62,547 nucleotides of DNA from Bacillota bacterium (GCA_021781745.1 JAJXWH010000031.1:1-62547); one strand, 5' to 3'. Shown: positions 32,763 to 42,893, numbered from the stretch's first letter. Translations and numbers: made by a program. Notes: generated by a model from the letters alone, not told the origin.

Positions 32763-35466
32763 CTATTATATCCTCCTTTGGAATATCAAATCTAAAAATA
32801 GCTCCTCCTCCTTCTTGGTTTTTAGCACTAATTGTTCCACCATGTGCCTCAACTATTGATTTACAAATTGCAAGTCCTAACCCCACTCCTCGACTCGAAT
32901 CAGATATTTTATTTCCATTCGTAAAAAATCTATCAAATATGTTTGGTAATATTTCTTCATTTATTCCAATCCCATTATCAATAACTTTAAATACTACATT
33001 TTCTTTATTCTCATAAACTTTTACCTCTATTATTGACTCTTTTGGGGTAAATTTCAAGGCATTGTCAAATAAATTTATAAGTACTTGTTCAATCAAGCTT
33101 CCATCCATTGGCGCCATAATTACATTTTCAGGAACACTTACTTTTATCTTATGATTTTTTAAACGCTTTGAAGTTCTTTGAACTGCCTCATACACAACTT
33201 CCTCAACAATCTCCAAACTCTTCTTAACTTTCATATTCCCCCCATCAAATCTCGTCATACTTAGTAAATTCTCTACTAACCTTATAAGCCACTCTGTATC
33301 ATCATAAACACCTTCTAGAAGCTCCATTCTAGTCTTCTCTGATATAAGATTTCCAGTCTCAATTATAGTGCTTACAGCGCCCTTAATACCTGCAAGAGGA
33401 CTTCTTAAATCATGCGAAATTGATCTTAAGAGATTACTTCTTAATCTTTCACTTTCAATTTCTAACTTAGAATTCTTTTGAGTTTCAGCAAGAATTTCTC
33501 TATCTAGCGCAATATAAATTTGGCTGGCAACTGTTTCAAAAATAAACTTTTCTTCTGGTTTTAGTTTTCCGCTAATACAAGAAACGCCCAACACCCCTAA
33601 TATTTTTCCATTGCTTTTTAAAGGCATGTAATATCCTTTTGCCCCATAAAATGTGTTAGTACCGGCCCCTGATTCTTTATCATTTAAAAATGTCCAATGA
33701 GCAACAGCTTCTTCATCCTTACTTAGCAAAGTCCTATCTTTCTCTCCTTTATTTGAAGTATATATAAACGGAGTTAAAAGTTTATTGTCTTGAGTTAAAT
33801 AGCAAATTACAGTCCGCTCCAATAATCTTGATAAATATTTTATTCCTATTCCTACAACATCTGCAGTGCCAGTTGCACTTAATAATTTTCTACTTACTCT
33901 ATATAAAATTTGTGTTCTATTCTCCCTTTGGGCAGAATTATATGCTTCTTTTTGAATTTTATTTGTGAGAGTTCCAATGGTAAAGGTCACTATTATCATT
34001 ATAGGAAATGTTACTAAATAACTTTTATCATACACCTCCAACGAATACCTTGGCTCTGTAAAAAGAAAGTTGAACAAAAATATACTTATAATTGAGCAAA
34101 TAAAGCCTAAAATATATCCTCTTGTTTTCATATTTACTATTATAACGCCTAGTATAAAGACCATAATAACATTGGCTTCACTAAAACCTATATAATCAAT
34201 AACTAGTGAGATTATTGTTGAAACTAACATTATTAAGCTCGATATTAAAATTTCTTTTCTCGACACATCAAATTTAAACTTATTTGTTTTTACATCTTTT
34301 TTTCTTTCTTTATCAAAGTTTGAATTTGGTATAACATAAACATCTATATAAGAATTGGATTCCATAAGCTGGTCAACTATATCTCTTGCGTAAAAATGAA
34401 ATAAATTATTTGGTTTTTTATGATTTTTGCCTATAATTATTTTTGTTACATTTCTAAATTTTGCATATTGGATTATTTGCTCAATTATATTATCGCTATA
34501 TACTGTTACTACTTCTCCACCTAATTGCTCTGCCAAATTAAAATTTGCATTTAATCTTTCCTTATCTTCTTTACTTAAGTTTTGCGACTTTGTAGTTTCA
34601 ACATAAAGGGCTATCCATTTTGAGTGATGTGCTTCTGCCATTCTTGTAGCTGTTCTTATGACTCTTGTAGAAGATGGAGATGGAGAAATACATGCAAGAA
34701 CCACATCTGAAGTTGGCATTACAGTTATTTGCCCTTTTGATAGCCTTACACTTTCGACTTCATATTTTACCCTATCAGCCGTTCTTCTTAAAGCAATTTC
34801 TCTAAGAGCAAATAAATTATTTTTTGTAAAAAAGTTATTAAAAGCTTTCTTTGTTTGTTCTTGGCTATACACTTTTCCTTCACTGAACCTGTTAAGCAAT
34901 TCATCTGGTTCAATGTCAATTAATTCTACCTTATCAGCATCATCAAATATCTTATCAGGTATTGTTTCTCTTACAGAGATGTGAGTTATACTTTCAACTA
35001 TATCATTTAAACTTTCAATATGCTGAACATTTAATGTAGTAAAAACATTTACTCCTGCTTCTAAAAGCTCTTCTATATCCTGCCATCTTTTTCTATGCCT
35101 CTCAGTTCTAACATTAGTATGGGCTAATTCATCTACTAATATTATATTAGGTTTTCTGACAAGAGCCTTATCTAAATCAAATTCCTTTAGAGTTATTCCT
35201 TTATAGTCAATAGTTTTAACACCTATATTCTCAATTCCATTTACTAATTCCATGGTTTCTGGCCTAGCATGGGGTTCTATATAACCAATAACTATATCTT
35301 TACCCATCTTTTTCATATCATGAGCTTCCATAAGCATTGCATAACTCTTACCAACACCTGCTGCATATCCAAAAAAAATCTTTAGTTTTCCTCTTGAAGA
35401 TTCAGTTTCTTCTTTCTTTATTTGATTTAAAAGATAATCTGGATTTGGTCTTTCATGTATATCTAT
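32752..35466 (-). CDS. kdpD: KdpD sensor kinase, apparent AUA start
   Basis: A 904-aa potassium sensor kinase. The N-terminal KdpD domain contains the Walker A FFGYAAGVGKS and Walker B-like IILVDELAHTN, then a Usp-like domain (VLACISPSPSSTRVIRTATR), four helices (DUF4118), GAF, HisKA (RSISHDLRSPLAGIKGAV) and HATPase (FDNALKFTP, GVGLGLAICKSIVEAHGG). The frame is complete back to 35466, but no ATG, GTG or TTG exists between the in-frame stop (35467-35469) and Walker A. The first codon after that stop is ATA, eight bases from AGGAG. An ATG at 35337 would remove Walker A. Either AUA initiates or the start is mutated. Confidence 0.9.
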   Translation of the reverse strand: MDIHERPNPDYLLNQIKKEETESSRGKLKIFFGYAAGVGKSYAMLMEAHDMKKMGKDIVIGYIEPHARPETMELVNGIENIGVKTIDYKGITLKEFDLDKALVRKPNIILVDELAHTNVRTERHRKRWQDIEELLEAGVNVFTTLNVQHIESLNDIVESITHISVRETIPDKIFDDADKVELIDIEPDELLNRFSEGKVYSQEQTKKAFNNFFTKNNLFALREIALRRTADRVKYEVESVRLSKGQITVMPTSDVVLACISPSPSSTRVIRTATRMAEAHHSKWIALYVETTKSQNLSKEDKERLNANFNLAEQLGGEVVTVYSDNIIEQIIQYAKFRNVTKIIIGKNHKKPNNLFHFYARDIVDQLMESNSYIDVYVIPNSNFDKERKKDVKTNKFKFDVSRKEILISSLIMLVSTIISLVIDYIGFSEANVIMVFILGVIIVNMKTRGYILGFICSIISIFLFNFLFTEPRYSLEVYDKSYLVTFPIMIIVTFTIGTLTNKIQKEAYNSAQRENRTQILYRVSRKLLSATGTADVVGIGIKYLSRLLERTVICYLTQDNKLLTPFIYTSNKGEKDRTLLSKDEEAVAHWTFLNDKESGAGTNTFYGAKGYYMPLKSNGKILGVLGVSCISGKLKPEEKFIFETVASQIYIALDREILAETQKNSKLEIESERLRSNLLRSISHDLRSPLAGIKGAVSTIIETGNLISEKTRMELLEGVYDDTEWLIRLVENLLSMTRFDGGNMKVKKSLEIVEEVVYEAVQRTSKRLKNHKIKVSVPENVIMAPMDGSLIEQVLINLFDNALKFTPKESIIEVKVYENKENVVFKVIDNGIGINEEILPNIFDRFFTNGNKISDSSRGVGLGLAICKSIVEAHGGTISAKNQEGGGAIFRFDIPKEDIIDGQ

Positions 35467-35549
35467 TTAAATCACTCCTAACTCTCAAATAGTAATTCCT
35501 TATATTTTAGTAAAATTATATAGTAATTAATATTAATAGTACAGTCAAA

Positions 35550-36176
35550 CTACTTATTGTTTAAAATTGTTGCTAGTTCAATATTGACTTTCACAACATT
35601 CACTCTTGGTTCTCCAAATATCCCAAAACTTCTGCCCTCAGTATATTTATCTACAATTTTGTGAAGATCAGCCTCACTTATTCCAGATGCCTTTGAAACT
35701 GCAGGTATTTGAATTGCTGCTGCTTCTGGACTTATGTCAGGATCAAGGCCTGAACCTGAACTTGTTAATAAATCGGTTGGAATATCTTCTTTTTTTACTC
35801 CAGGATGAGTATCTAAGAAATCATTAATATCTTTTTCAACTCTTTCTTTAAGTGCTGCGTTAGAAGGTGCTAAATTTTGTGATCCTGAACCTACACCACT
35901 ATATGCGGACTTACCATTTTCATCTACTTTTATATCAGCTTCTGTATAAGTGTTATAATTTATTGCAGAAACTCTACCTCTAAAGAATCTAGGATCTGTA
36001 AAATTTTGTCCTATAAGTTCTGATCCAACTTCTTTTCCATCAACAACTACCATGCTTCCGTTAGCTTGTTTATTAAAAATCAACTGACTTATTCCGGTCA
36101 TTAAAAGAGGATATATTAGCCCACAAAGTATCATTAAAGTAATACTTACGAGAATAGATTTTTTAATTATTTTCAT
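35550..36176 (-). CDS. kdpC: KdpC potassium-ATPase subunit
   Basis: A 208-aa single-span subunit. It begins [11 protein letters not shown] with one hydrophobic helix ([20 protein letters not shown]), then the family segments [19 protein letters not shown] and [28 protein letters not shown] and [13 protein letters not shown]. It stabilises the KdpFABC complex and helps ATP binding. The ATG at 36176 follows AAGGAGATTTTTAT. Confidence 0.95.
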   Translation of the reverse strand: MKIIKKSILVSITLMILCGLIYPLLMTGISQLIFNKQANGSMVVVDGKEVGSELIGQNFTDPRFFRGRVSAINYNTYTEADIKVDENGKSAYSGVGSGSQNLAPSNAALKERVEKDINDFLDTHPGVKKEDIPTDLLTSSGSGLDPDISPEAAAIQIPAVSKASGISEADLHKIVDKYTEGRSFGIFGEPRVNVVKVNIELATILNNK

Positions 36177-36320
36177 ATAAAAATCTCCTTTTTCATTGAA
36201 ATACATACTGTTAATTTATTTCCAACTATACAGTCATTCTTAATAATATATTTTTCATAAGCCACAAGGCTTTAAAAACAAAATATTTCAAGAGAAAGCC
36301 TGCGGCTTTCCTCCTCAACT

Positions 36321-36348
36321 GTTAACTCTTAACTTTTAACTGTTAACT
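36321..36348. repeat. Four tandem 7-bp repeats between kdpB and kdpC
   Basis: On the plus strand four consecutive heptamers of the form nTTAACT (GTTAACT, CTTAACT, TTTAACT, GTTAACT) lie just after the kdpB stop. A GC-rich stem (AAAGCCGCAGGCTTT) is next to them. Possibly an extragenic repeat family of the genome or a slippage-prone tract. Confidence 0.75.
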
Positions 36349-36354
36349 GATTTT

Positions 36355-38418
36355 TTAGCCTATATTAAGGATTCTAACTAGTGGAGTAATAATCACATCA
36401 ATTATCTTTATCCCTATAAAAGGAACAAGTACTCCCCCGCCTCCATAAATAAGCATATTTCTAAGCAACATCATTTCTGCCTTCATAGGTTTATATTTTA
36501 CGCCCCTCATTGCAATAGGAATAAGCAATGGTATTATTATTGCGTTAAATATAAGTGCTGAAAGAATAGCACTATATGGTGTTGAAAGTCTCATAACATT
36601 CATAACCTGCATTTCAGGTATAGCTACAGTAAAGATAGCTGGTATAATAGCAAAATATTTTGCTACATCATTAGCAATACTGAAAGTAGTTAAAGCACCC
36701 CTTGTAATCAATAGCTGTTTCCCTATTTCAACTACTTCAAGGATTTTTGTTGGATCTGAGTCTAAATCTACCATATTAGCTGCTTCTTTAGCTGCTGTGG
36801 TACCACTATTCATTGCAAGCCCTACGTCTGCTTGCGCAAGAGCTGGCGCATCATTAGTTCCATCTCCAGTCATTGCTACAATTTTACCTTGTTCTTGTTC
36901 TCTTTTAATTGCATCAATTTTATCTTCTGGCTTACATTCAGCTAAAAATTCATCTACGCCTGCTTCTTTAGCAATAGTTGCTGCAGTTAAAGGATTGTCA
37001 CCTGTACACATAACTGTTTTAATTCCAATTTCCCTAAGTCTTTGGAATCTTTCAACAAGACCAGGTTTAACAGTATCCTTAAGATATATAACCCCATATG
37101 CTTTTTCATTAACACATACTACAAGAGGTGTTCCACCTAATTTTGAAACTCCATTTACGGCATCGTCTAAGTCATTTGGAATATTTCCACCCATTTCTTT
37201 TATTCTATTTTTTATGGCATCAGCAGCTCCCTTTCTTATAGCAGTGCCATCGCGTAAATCTACTCCACTCATTCTTGTTTGAGCTGTAAATTCAATAAAA
37301 TCTAAGTTTTTATATTCTTCTTCATTAACTGTTGCTTTGCTCTTTTTACCAAGATCAACTATTGATTTTCCTTCTGGTGTATCATCTTTTAATGAACACA
37401 TTACAGAATAATTTATTAAATCTAACTTATCTGCTTTTCCAACAGGTATAAAATCAGCTGCTAATCTATTACCAAATGTTATGGTTCCAGTTTTATCAAG
37501 AAGCATTGTATCTACATCACCACAAGCCTCTACAGCTTTTCCTGACATGGCTATGACATTAAACTTGGTAACTCTATCCATGCCTGCAATACCAATTGCT
37601 GATAATAAACCTCCAATTGTTGTAGGTATTAAACAAACAAGAAGTGCAATTAAAGTAGAAATATAAATTGAAACTCCTGAATAATGAGCCATTGGATAAA
37701 GTGCAACAATAACTATAAGAAATATTATTGTTAAGCTAACAAGTACAGTATTAAGCGCAATTTCATTTGGAGTCTTTTGCCTTGATGCTCCTTCTACAAG
37801 AGAAATCATTTTATCTAAAAATGATTCACCCGGCGTTGCTGTTATCTCAATCTTTAACCAGTCACTTACAACTTTTGTTCCTCCTGTAACTGATGCAAAA
37901 TCTCCTCCACGTTCTTTCATAACAGGTGCTGATTCACCAGTTATAGCTGATTCATCTACAGACGCTATCCCGTCTATAACTTCACCATCATTAGGAATTA
38001 TTTCTCCATTTTCAACTAAGACTACATCTCCTCTTTTTAATTCGTTTGCATTTATAATTTTAGTAGTTCCATCAGAATTTAATAGTTTTGCTACAGTATC
38101 TTTACGCATTTTCTTTAAATTTTCAGCTTGTGCTTTTCCTCTACCTTCAGCTACTGCTTCTGCAAAATTTGCAAAAAGTACTGTAATAAATAATATTACT
38201 GCTACAATGAAATTGTACACTCTTAAATTACTACCTTGGTCTCCAAATAAACTTGGTAAAAATGTAAGTAATAAAGTTATTACAAAACCTACTTCAACTA
38301 CAAACATAACTGGATTTTTTATCATATATTTAGGATTCAGCTTTTTAAAAGATTCTATAATCGCTTCATTCAATATTTCCTTTGTAATAAATTTAGATTC
38401 TCGTTTTTTATCGCTCAT
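36355..38418 (-). CDS. kdpB: KdpB P-type ATPase subunit
   Basis: A 687-aa P-type ATPase. Catalytic motifs are the phosphorylation site [10 protein letters not shown], the A-domain loop [10 protein letters not shown] and the hinge [18 protein letters not shown]; membrane helices are clustered at about 35-75, 215-280 and 575-690. It powers high-affinity potassium uptake with KdpA. Full length. Confidence 0.97.
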   Translation of the reverse strand: MSDKKRESKFITKEILNEAIIESFKKLNPKYMIKNPVMFVVEVGFVITLLLTFLPSLFGDQGSNLRVYNFIVAVILFITVLFANFAEAVAEGRGKAQAENLKKMRKDTVAKLLNSDGTTKIINANELKRGDVVLVENGEIIPNDGEVIDGIASVDESAITGESAPVMKERGGDFASVTGGTKVVSDWLKIEITATPGESFLDKMISLVEGASRQKTPNEIALNTVLVSLTIIFLIVIVALYPMAHYSGVSIYISTLIALLVCLIPTTIGGLLSAIGIAGMDRVTKFNVIAMSGKAVEACGDVDTMLLDKTGTITFGNRLAADFIPVGKADKLDLINYSVMCSLKDDTPEGKSIVDLGKKSKATVNEEEYKNLDFIEFTAQTRMSGVDLRDGTAIRKGAADAIKNRIKEMGGNIPNDLDDAVNGVSKLGGTPLVVCVNEKAYGVIYLKDTVKPGLVERFQRLREIGIKTVMCTGDNPLTAATIAKEAGVDEFLAECKPEDKIDAIKREQEQGKIVAMTGDGTNDAPALAQADVGLAMNSGTTAAKEAANMVDLDSDPTKILEVVEIGKQLLITRGALTTFSIANDVAKYFAIIPAIFTVAIPEMQVMNVMRLSTPYSAILSALIFNAIIIPLLIPIAMRGVKYKPMKAEMMLLRNMLIYGGGGVLVPFIGIKIIDVIITPLVRILNIG

Positions 38419-38465
38419 ATTATTTTTTCTCCTTGCCTTCTAATTTCATAATAATCAAGGTCTTA

Positions 38466-40145
38466 TCAATGCCACAATGTTAAGTGCTCTGCTATTGGTC
38501 CAAGAGCTAAAGCTGGTAAAAATGTTAACGCTCCAATTATTAAAACAATAGCAATTAAAGTTAATGTAAACATTGTATTATCTGTTCTAAAAGTACCTAC
38601 AGTTGTTGGTATAGTTCTTTTAGCTGCTAAAGATCCTGCTACTGATAGAAGGATTATTATAGATAAATATCTTGCATAAAACATAACTATTCCTGTTGTA
38701 GTATTCCAAAATAACGTATTAACTGCCATTCCTGCAAATCCAGAACCATTATTTGCAGCTGATGTTGTAAATTGATAAACTATTTGAGTTAAACCATGAA
38801 ATCCCGGATTTGATATTCCTGCCAACCCTTGAGGAACTATTAAAGCCAAGGCTGAAAACATTAATATTAAAAACGGATGAATTATTATAGCTAGAGCTAT
38901 TAATTTAATTTCTTTACCTTCAATCTTCTTTGATAAAAATTCTGGAGTTCTTCCAACCATAAGTCCACATAGGAAAACTGTAAGTATTGCATACATCATC
39001 ATATTCATAAATCCTACGCCTTTTCCGCCGAAGACTACATTAAGCATCATATTCATTAATGCTACTGCTCCACCAAGCGGTGTTAATGAATCGTGCATAT
39101 TATTAACAGTTCCTGTTGTGAAAGCCGTAGTAACCGTAGTAAATAATGCTGACTGACCAATTCCAAATCTTACTTCTTTACCTTCCATATTACCCATAGC
39201 TTGACTTAATCCTATATGTGCTAAAGCTGGGTTACCTGCTTTTTCTGCAAAATAACATATTGGTAAAGCTATAATGAATATTCCTGCCATTGCCCAAAAT
39301 ATTGCCCAACCTTGTTTCTTATTTTTCAACATTAAACCAAAAGTATAAACTAAAGCACCTGGAAGCATCATCATAGAAAGTAATTCAATTAAATTTGTTA
39401 AGGGTGTAGGATTTTCAAAAGGATGAGCTGAATTAGCACCAAAGAAGCCACCACCATTTGTTCCTACATGTTTTATAGATTCAAGAGCTGCTACAGGGCC
39501 CATTGCTATATCTTGCATTTTTCCTTCTATTGTAGTAACTGTTTTAGTTCCTGATAAAGTCTGTGGTACGCCTTGACTTACCAAAAGAATTCCTATTATT
39601 ATTGAAAATGGTAATAAAACTCTTGTTGTAATTCTTGTTATATCTACAAAGAAGTTCCCCATTCCTTTTTGTCCAATTATTCCTCTCATAAAAGCAAGGG
39701 CTGCTGCAAAGCCTGTTGCAGCTGATGTAAACATCATAAAGATGATAACTATCATTTGACTTAAATGAGAAAGTCCAGCTTCTCCACTGTAATCTTGAAG
39801 ATTTGTGTTTGTCATAAAACTTATAATTGTGTTAAATGATAAACTCTGCTCCATTCCATCTATTTTATTTGGATTTAAAAACAGAAGTCCCTGAGCTCTA
39901 AGTATCACATATCCTATAAATACCATAACTGCATTGACTACAATAATAGAAAATACATATTCCTTCCAATTCATTTCTTCATCTTTATTTATCCTGCATA
40001 TTTTATAAATAAAATTATCTATTGGATTAAAAAGTTTATCTGCGAATGTTTTCTCACCAGTACTAACAAAGTATAAATATTTTCCAAGTGGCACTACAAT
40101 TAGCATAAAAAGTAGTAAAGATATTATTATTTGTAACCATTCCAT
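38466..40145 (-). CDS. kdpA: KdpA potassium-translocating subunit
   Basis: A 559-aa ten-helix channel-like subunit. It has the four degenerate selectivity-filter regions typical of KdpA (TNTNLQDYSGE, GTNGGGFFGANSAHPFENPT, TGTVNNMHDSLTPLGG, TTSAANNGSGFAGM). It binds potassium and passes it to KdpB. It begins MEWLQIIISLLLFML; AGGAGGAATAATTT precedes the ATG. Confidence 0.97.
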   Translation of the reverse strand: MEWLQIIISLLLFMLIVVPLGKYLYFVSTGEKTFADKLFNPIDNFIYKICRINKDEEMNWKEYVFSIIVVNAVMVFIGYVILRAQGLLFLNPNKIDGMEQSLSFNTIISFMTNTNLQDYSGEAGLSHLSQMIVIIFMMFTSAATGFAAALAFMRGIIGQKGMGNFFVDITRITTRVLLPFSIIIGILLVSQGVPQTLSGTKTVTTIEGKMQDIAMGPVAALESIKHVGTNGGGFFGANSAHPFENPTPLTNLIELLSMMMLPGALVYTFGLMLKNKKQGWAIFWAMAGIFIIALPICYFAEKAGNPALAHIGLSQAMGNMEGKEVRFGIGQSALFTTVTTAFTTGTVNNMHDSLTPLGGAVALMNMMLNVVFGGKGVGFMNMMMYAILTVFLCGLMVGRTPEFLSKKIEGKEIKLIALAIIIHPFLILMFSALALIVPQGLAGISNPGFHGLTQIVYQFTTSAANNGSGFAGMAVNTLFWNTTTGIVMFYARYLSIIILLSVAGSLAAKRTIPTTVGTFRTDNTMFTLTLIAIVLIIGALTFLPALALGPIAEHLTLWH

Positions 40146-40180
40146 AAATTATTCCTCCTGTTTTAACTTAACCATTAATA

Positions 40181-40258
40181 CTAAAATTTTTCTGGATTAA
40201 ATAGTGCATAGCTTAAGTATCCAAAAAGTAAAATTATAATTGCTATTAAAATCCACAT
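40181..40258 (-). CDS. kdpF: KdpF small subunit
   Basis: A 25-aa single-helix protein that begins MWILIAIIILLFGYLSYALF and ends NPEKF. This matches the KdpF pattern of one membrane helix ending N-P-E/D-K/R-F. It sits 35 nt upstream of kdpA in the same direction, with GGGGG AATATGT as the upstream site. It stabilises the KdpFABC complex in characterised species. Confidence 0.9.
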   Translation of the reverse strand: MWILIAIIILLFGYLSYALFNPEKF

Positions 40259-40279
40259 ACATATTCCCCCATTTATTTT

Positions 40280-40372
40280 TTATTTATTAACTTGCTTTTC
40301 ACACCAATTAGCAAATAATGCAACAGAACAAAAACCTAATATTAGTAATACAAAAAAAATAACGTCTAACAT
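40280..40372 (-). CDS. 30-aa membrane peptide upstream of kdpF
   Basis: A frame of 30 codons begins MLDVIFFVLLILGFCSVALF and ends ANWCEKQVNK. It has one helix and two cysteines. AGGGAG is seven bases before the ATG. Small ORFs in this position occur in other Firmicutes kdp operons. It may be an additional subunit of the complex or a leader peptide. Confidence 0.7.
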   Translation of the reverse strand: MLDVIFFVLLILGFCSVALFANWCEKQVNK

Positions 40373-40404
40373 TATTATTCTCCCTTCACTATTTATTTTA
40401 TTAA

Positions 40405-40481
40405 TTTGAATAATACTACTTGAAATGTAAAGATAGGATTAAAACTATTTCTATCTGCATAAAGATTGTATAAAGATTATT
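40405..40481 (-). promoter_or_regulatory. kdp promoter module, copy A
   Basis: A 77-nt module that is repeated at 40544-40620. It holds two adjacent TATAAAGATT-like half-sites (CATAAAGATT at 40458 and TATAAAGATT ten or eleven bases on) that look like a direct-repeat KdpE box (ATCTTTATA on the minus strand). The other end is TTTGAATAATACT. It lies directly upstream of the 30-aa ORF. Confidence 0.6.
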
Positions 40482-40514
40482 AATACACTGTAGTTAATAC
40501 TAAGAATAAAAAAT

Positions 40515-40560
40515 AAGGAGTATTATTCAAAAAAATTATTACATTTGAATAATACTCCTT
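40515..40560 (-). terminator. Hairpin in the kdp leader
   Basis: A perfect 17-bp stem: AAGGAGTATTATTCAAA pairs with TTTGAATAATACTCCTT around a 12-base loop; on the minus strand it is followed by ATTTTTTATTC. One arm overlaps promoter module copy B. It may end transcripts started at copy B or reading through from nudC. Confidence 0.7.
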
Positions 40561-40620
40561 ATAATATAAAATTTGGATTAAGATTATTTTCTAGCACATA
40601 AAGATTTTATAAAGATTTTT
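40544..40620 (-). promoter_or_regulatory. kdp promoter module, copy B
   Basis: Ungapped duplicate of the module at 40405-40481 (same length; around 60 of 77 positions agree by eye). It keeps both half-sites, CATAAAGATT and TATAAAGATT, at 40597 and 40608. The copies are offset by 139 nt. The pair probably gives two KdpE-responsive promoters or one array with co-operative sites. Confidence 0.6.
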
Positions 40621-40669
40621 CAGAACTTTATCTTTTTTTAATTTGTCTTCTGCTGTTTTATAAGTAACC

Positions 40670-41506
40670 TTATTTTCTTTCATCGTTTTCCTCTCTATTA
40701 ACGAATTCATCTATTATTTTTCTTGCAAGGGTAAATTTCTTTGGTATTGTTGGAAAATTATCTTTTGTAAACCAATCAGCATGTACTATTTCTTTTCCAT
40801 CAACTTTTATTTCCCCTGATTCATATTCGGCAAAGAAGCCAATCATTAATGAATTTGGAAATGACCATGGAGAGCTATTAAAAAATTTAATATTCTTTAT
40901 TTTAATTCCAACTTCTTCGAAAACCTCTCTTTTTACAGTACTGATTAAATCTTCACCGGCTTCAACGAATCCAGCAATTAAACTATACATATTATTTTTA
41001 AATCCACTATTATGTGCAAGAAGTATTTCTTCACCTCTTGTGACAGCAACTATTATTGCTGGACAGATTACTGGGTACATTACATGCCCACAACTCGGAC
41101 AGACTTTTGCCAATTCTTCTTTTTTATTTTTTGTTTGAGAACCACACTTACCACAAAACTTATGAGTTTTATCCCAGTTCAATATTTGATTTGCTCTTCC
41201 AGCTATCAAAAACAATTCCTCATCAATTAGTGGTCCTATTTCACGTAAAGGTATTAACTCATATTCACTTGGTAAATCAAAATTAGAATATGTTTCTATA
41301 CAAAAGCAGGATTTTTTATTTATTGCTCCTAAAAAAAACTCATTTTCATATTGAATATTTAACTTTCTTATTTCCTCGAAAACTGGAATACTTAATCTAC
41401 CTTCATCACTCTTAACTAATAGTCTCCCATCAAGAATAGTAAAGTAATAATCGTCAGATTTTCTTTCCCTTGATGTAGCTGATAATATTTTAAATTTACT
41501 GCCCAT
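40670..41506 (-). CDS. nudC: NADH/NAD-cap pyrophosphatase NudC
   Basis: A 278-aa Nudix hydrolase. The zinc ribbon is CGKCGSQ plus CPSCGHVMYP; the Nudix box is GFVEAGEDLISTVKREVFEEVG; the NADH-specific motif appears as SSPWSFPNSLM. It splits NAD(H) and can remove NAD caps from RNA. Monocistronic and codirectional with the kdp operon downstream. Confidence 0.93.
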   Translation of the reverse strand: MGSKFKILSATSRERKSDDYYFTILDGRLLVKSDEGRLSIPVFEEIRKLNIQYENEFFLGAINKKSCFCIETYSNFDLPSEYELIPLREIGPLIDEELFLIAGRANQILNWDKTHKFCGKCGSQTKNKKEELAKVCPSCGHVMYPVICPAIIVAVTRGEEILLAHNSGFKNNMYSLIAGFVEAGEDLISTVKREVFEEVGIKIKNIKFFNSSPWSFPNSLMIGFFAEYESGEIKVDGKEIVHADWFTKDNFPTIPKKFTLARKIIDEFVNREENDERK

Positions 41507-41741
41507 ATTAACTAAATCCTTTCATAAATATAATAATCTATATATTGATACTTTTTGAATAAATTATTGAAAGACTTCAAAAAGACATTATTTCTTTTGG
41601 CTAATATAATAATTAAGATTGTAATTTATATATTAATAAATATCAATTTTAATTATACCATTTAAAGCTGTAGAATAAATTTTTAATTACAACATAATCT
41701 AAAAATAATTATTATAATGAACGAATTATAAGGAGGATACA

Positions 41742-42797
41742 ATGAACATATTTAAAAAAAACATTAGAATTACTATGGTTGCTATATTTACAATTGTAAC
41801 ACTTATATATTCTATTCAAAATTATGCTTACGCTAATACAAATTCTACTTTAAAAAAGACAGTTAAGGTAGGAGTGTTCCTTTCTACATTTGATGATGAA
41901 TATCTTTCACTAGTCAAACAGAATTTAGAGGATATTCAAAAAGAAAATAAAGATACGGTTCAATTTATTTTTCATAACGCAAATGGAAATCAAGGATCTC
42001 AGAACGAAGCCATTGATAAAGCTCTTAATAACAACTTTGATTTTTTAGTTTTAGATTTAGTTAATGCAAATGCAGAAGCAGTATCAGGCATTTTTAATAA
42101 AATAAATGAAAAAAATATTCCATTGATCATATATTTAGATCCAACTAACGCTTTAGTAAATCTTATAAAGTCTCATAATAGAACTATTATAATAGGCACA
42201 GACTCAAAACAATCAGGTGAATTAGAAGGAAAAATTATAGTTAATGCTTGGAATACCAATAAAGAGAACATTGATAAAAATAACGATAATACACTTCAAT
42301 ATATTTTACTACATGGTGAAACTTTTAATCCAACAGCAATTGCACGAACAAAATATTCAATTCAAACAATTAATTCCGCAGGTATAAAAACTGAACTCCT
42401 TGCACTTAGGTATTGCAATTGGGATCGGGAATGCGCTCGAACTAATACTGAATCACTTTTGTTAAAATACGGTAATAAAATAGAAGCAATAATTTCAAAT
42501 AATGATGCTATGGCAATTGGTGCTATTGAAGCGCTTCAAAAACAGGGATACTTCAAAGGAGATAAATCAACCTATATTCCAGTTGTCGGAATTGATGCAA
42601 TACCAGAAGCTAGAGAATTAATCAAAAAAGGATTTATGACAGGTACCGTTATACAAGATCCTCGTCAAGCTGCTGAAGCTATTTATACTGTAGGAATGAA
42701 TATGGTTAATGGCAACTATCCTCTTGCTGGTACTAAATATACTTTTGATGAAACTGGAAAAGTAATACGTCTGCCATATTATGAGTATAAAGAGTAA
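41742..42797 (+). CDS. Sugar-binding protein of the galactose (MglB) type
   Basis: A 351-aa periplasmic-binding-fold protein. An N-terminal signal peptide (KKNIRITMVAIFTIVTLIYS) ends near YAYANT; no lipobox Cys is seen. Periplasmic-binding motifs follow: VKVGVFLSTFDDEYLSLVKQ, IIYLDPTNA, VVGIDAIPEARELIKKGFMTG and TVIQDPRQAAEAIYTVG. It resembles D-galactose/D-glucose binding protein. No ABC permease or ATPase gene is adjacent, so it is an orphan, perhaps feeding a chemoreceptor or a distant transporter. AGGAGGATACA precedes the ATG. Confidence 0.87.
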   Translation: MNIFKKNIRITMVAIFTIVTLIYSIQNYAYANTNSTLKKTVKVGVFLSTFDDEYLSLVKQNLEDIQKENKDTVQFIFHNANGNQGSQNEAIDKALNNNFDFLVLDLVNANAEAVSGIFNKINEKNIPLIIYLDPTNALVNLIKSHNRTIIIGTDSKQSGELEGKIIVNAWNTNKENIDKNNDNTLQYILLHGETFNPTAIARTKYSIQTINSAGIKTELLALRYCNWDRECARTNTESLLLKYGNKIEAIISNNDAMAIGAIEALQKQGYFKGDKSTYIPVVGIDAIPEARELIKKGFMTGTVIQDPRQAAEAIYTVGMNMVNGNYPLAGTKYTFDETGKVIRLPYYEYKE

Positions 42798-42866
42798 TTA
42801 AGCAAAATAAACTTAAGTCATGAAATTTATACTAATCTTTTTTCAGATCTAAATCAAAAATAATCT

Positions 42867-42893
42867 GGCTGTTTCAAAAATTAAGAAACAGCC
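42867..42893. terminator. Intrinsic terminator
   Basis: GGCTGTTTC pairs with GAAACAGCC around AAAAATTAA. It separates the sugar-binding protein gene (+) from the TM1266-like gene (-). Confidence 0.7.

Noticed and set aside
36797..37282. 161-aa plus-strand frame opposite kdpB
   Set aside because: It is a shadow on the antisense strand of a highly conserved gene and lacks a ribosome binding site.
40591..40683. 30-aa frame overlapping the end of nudC (begins MKENKVTYKT)
   Set aside because: It covers the duplicated kdp promoter module, overlaps nudC out of frame and has no ribosome binding site of its own.
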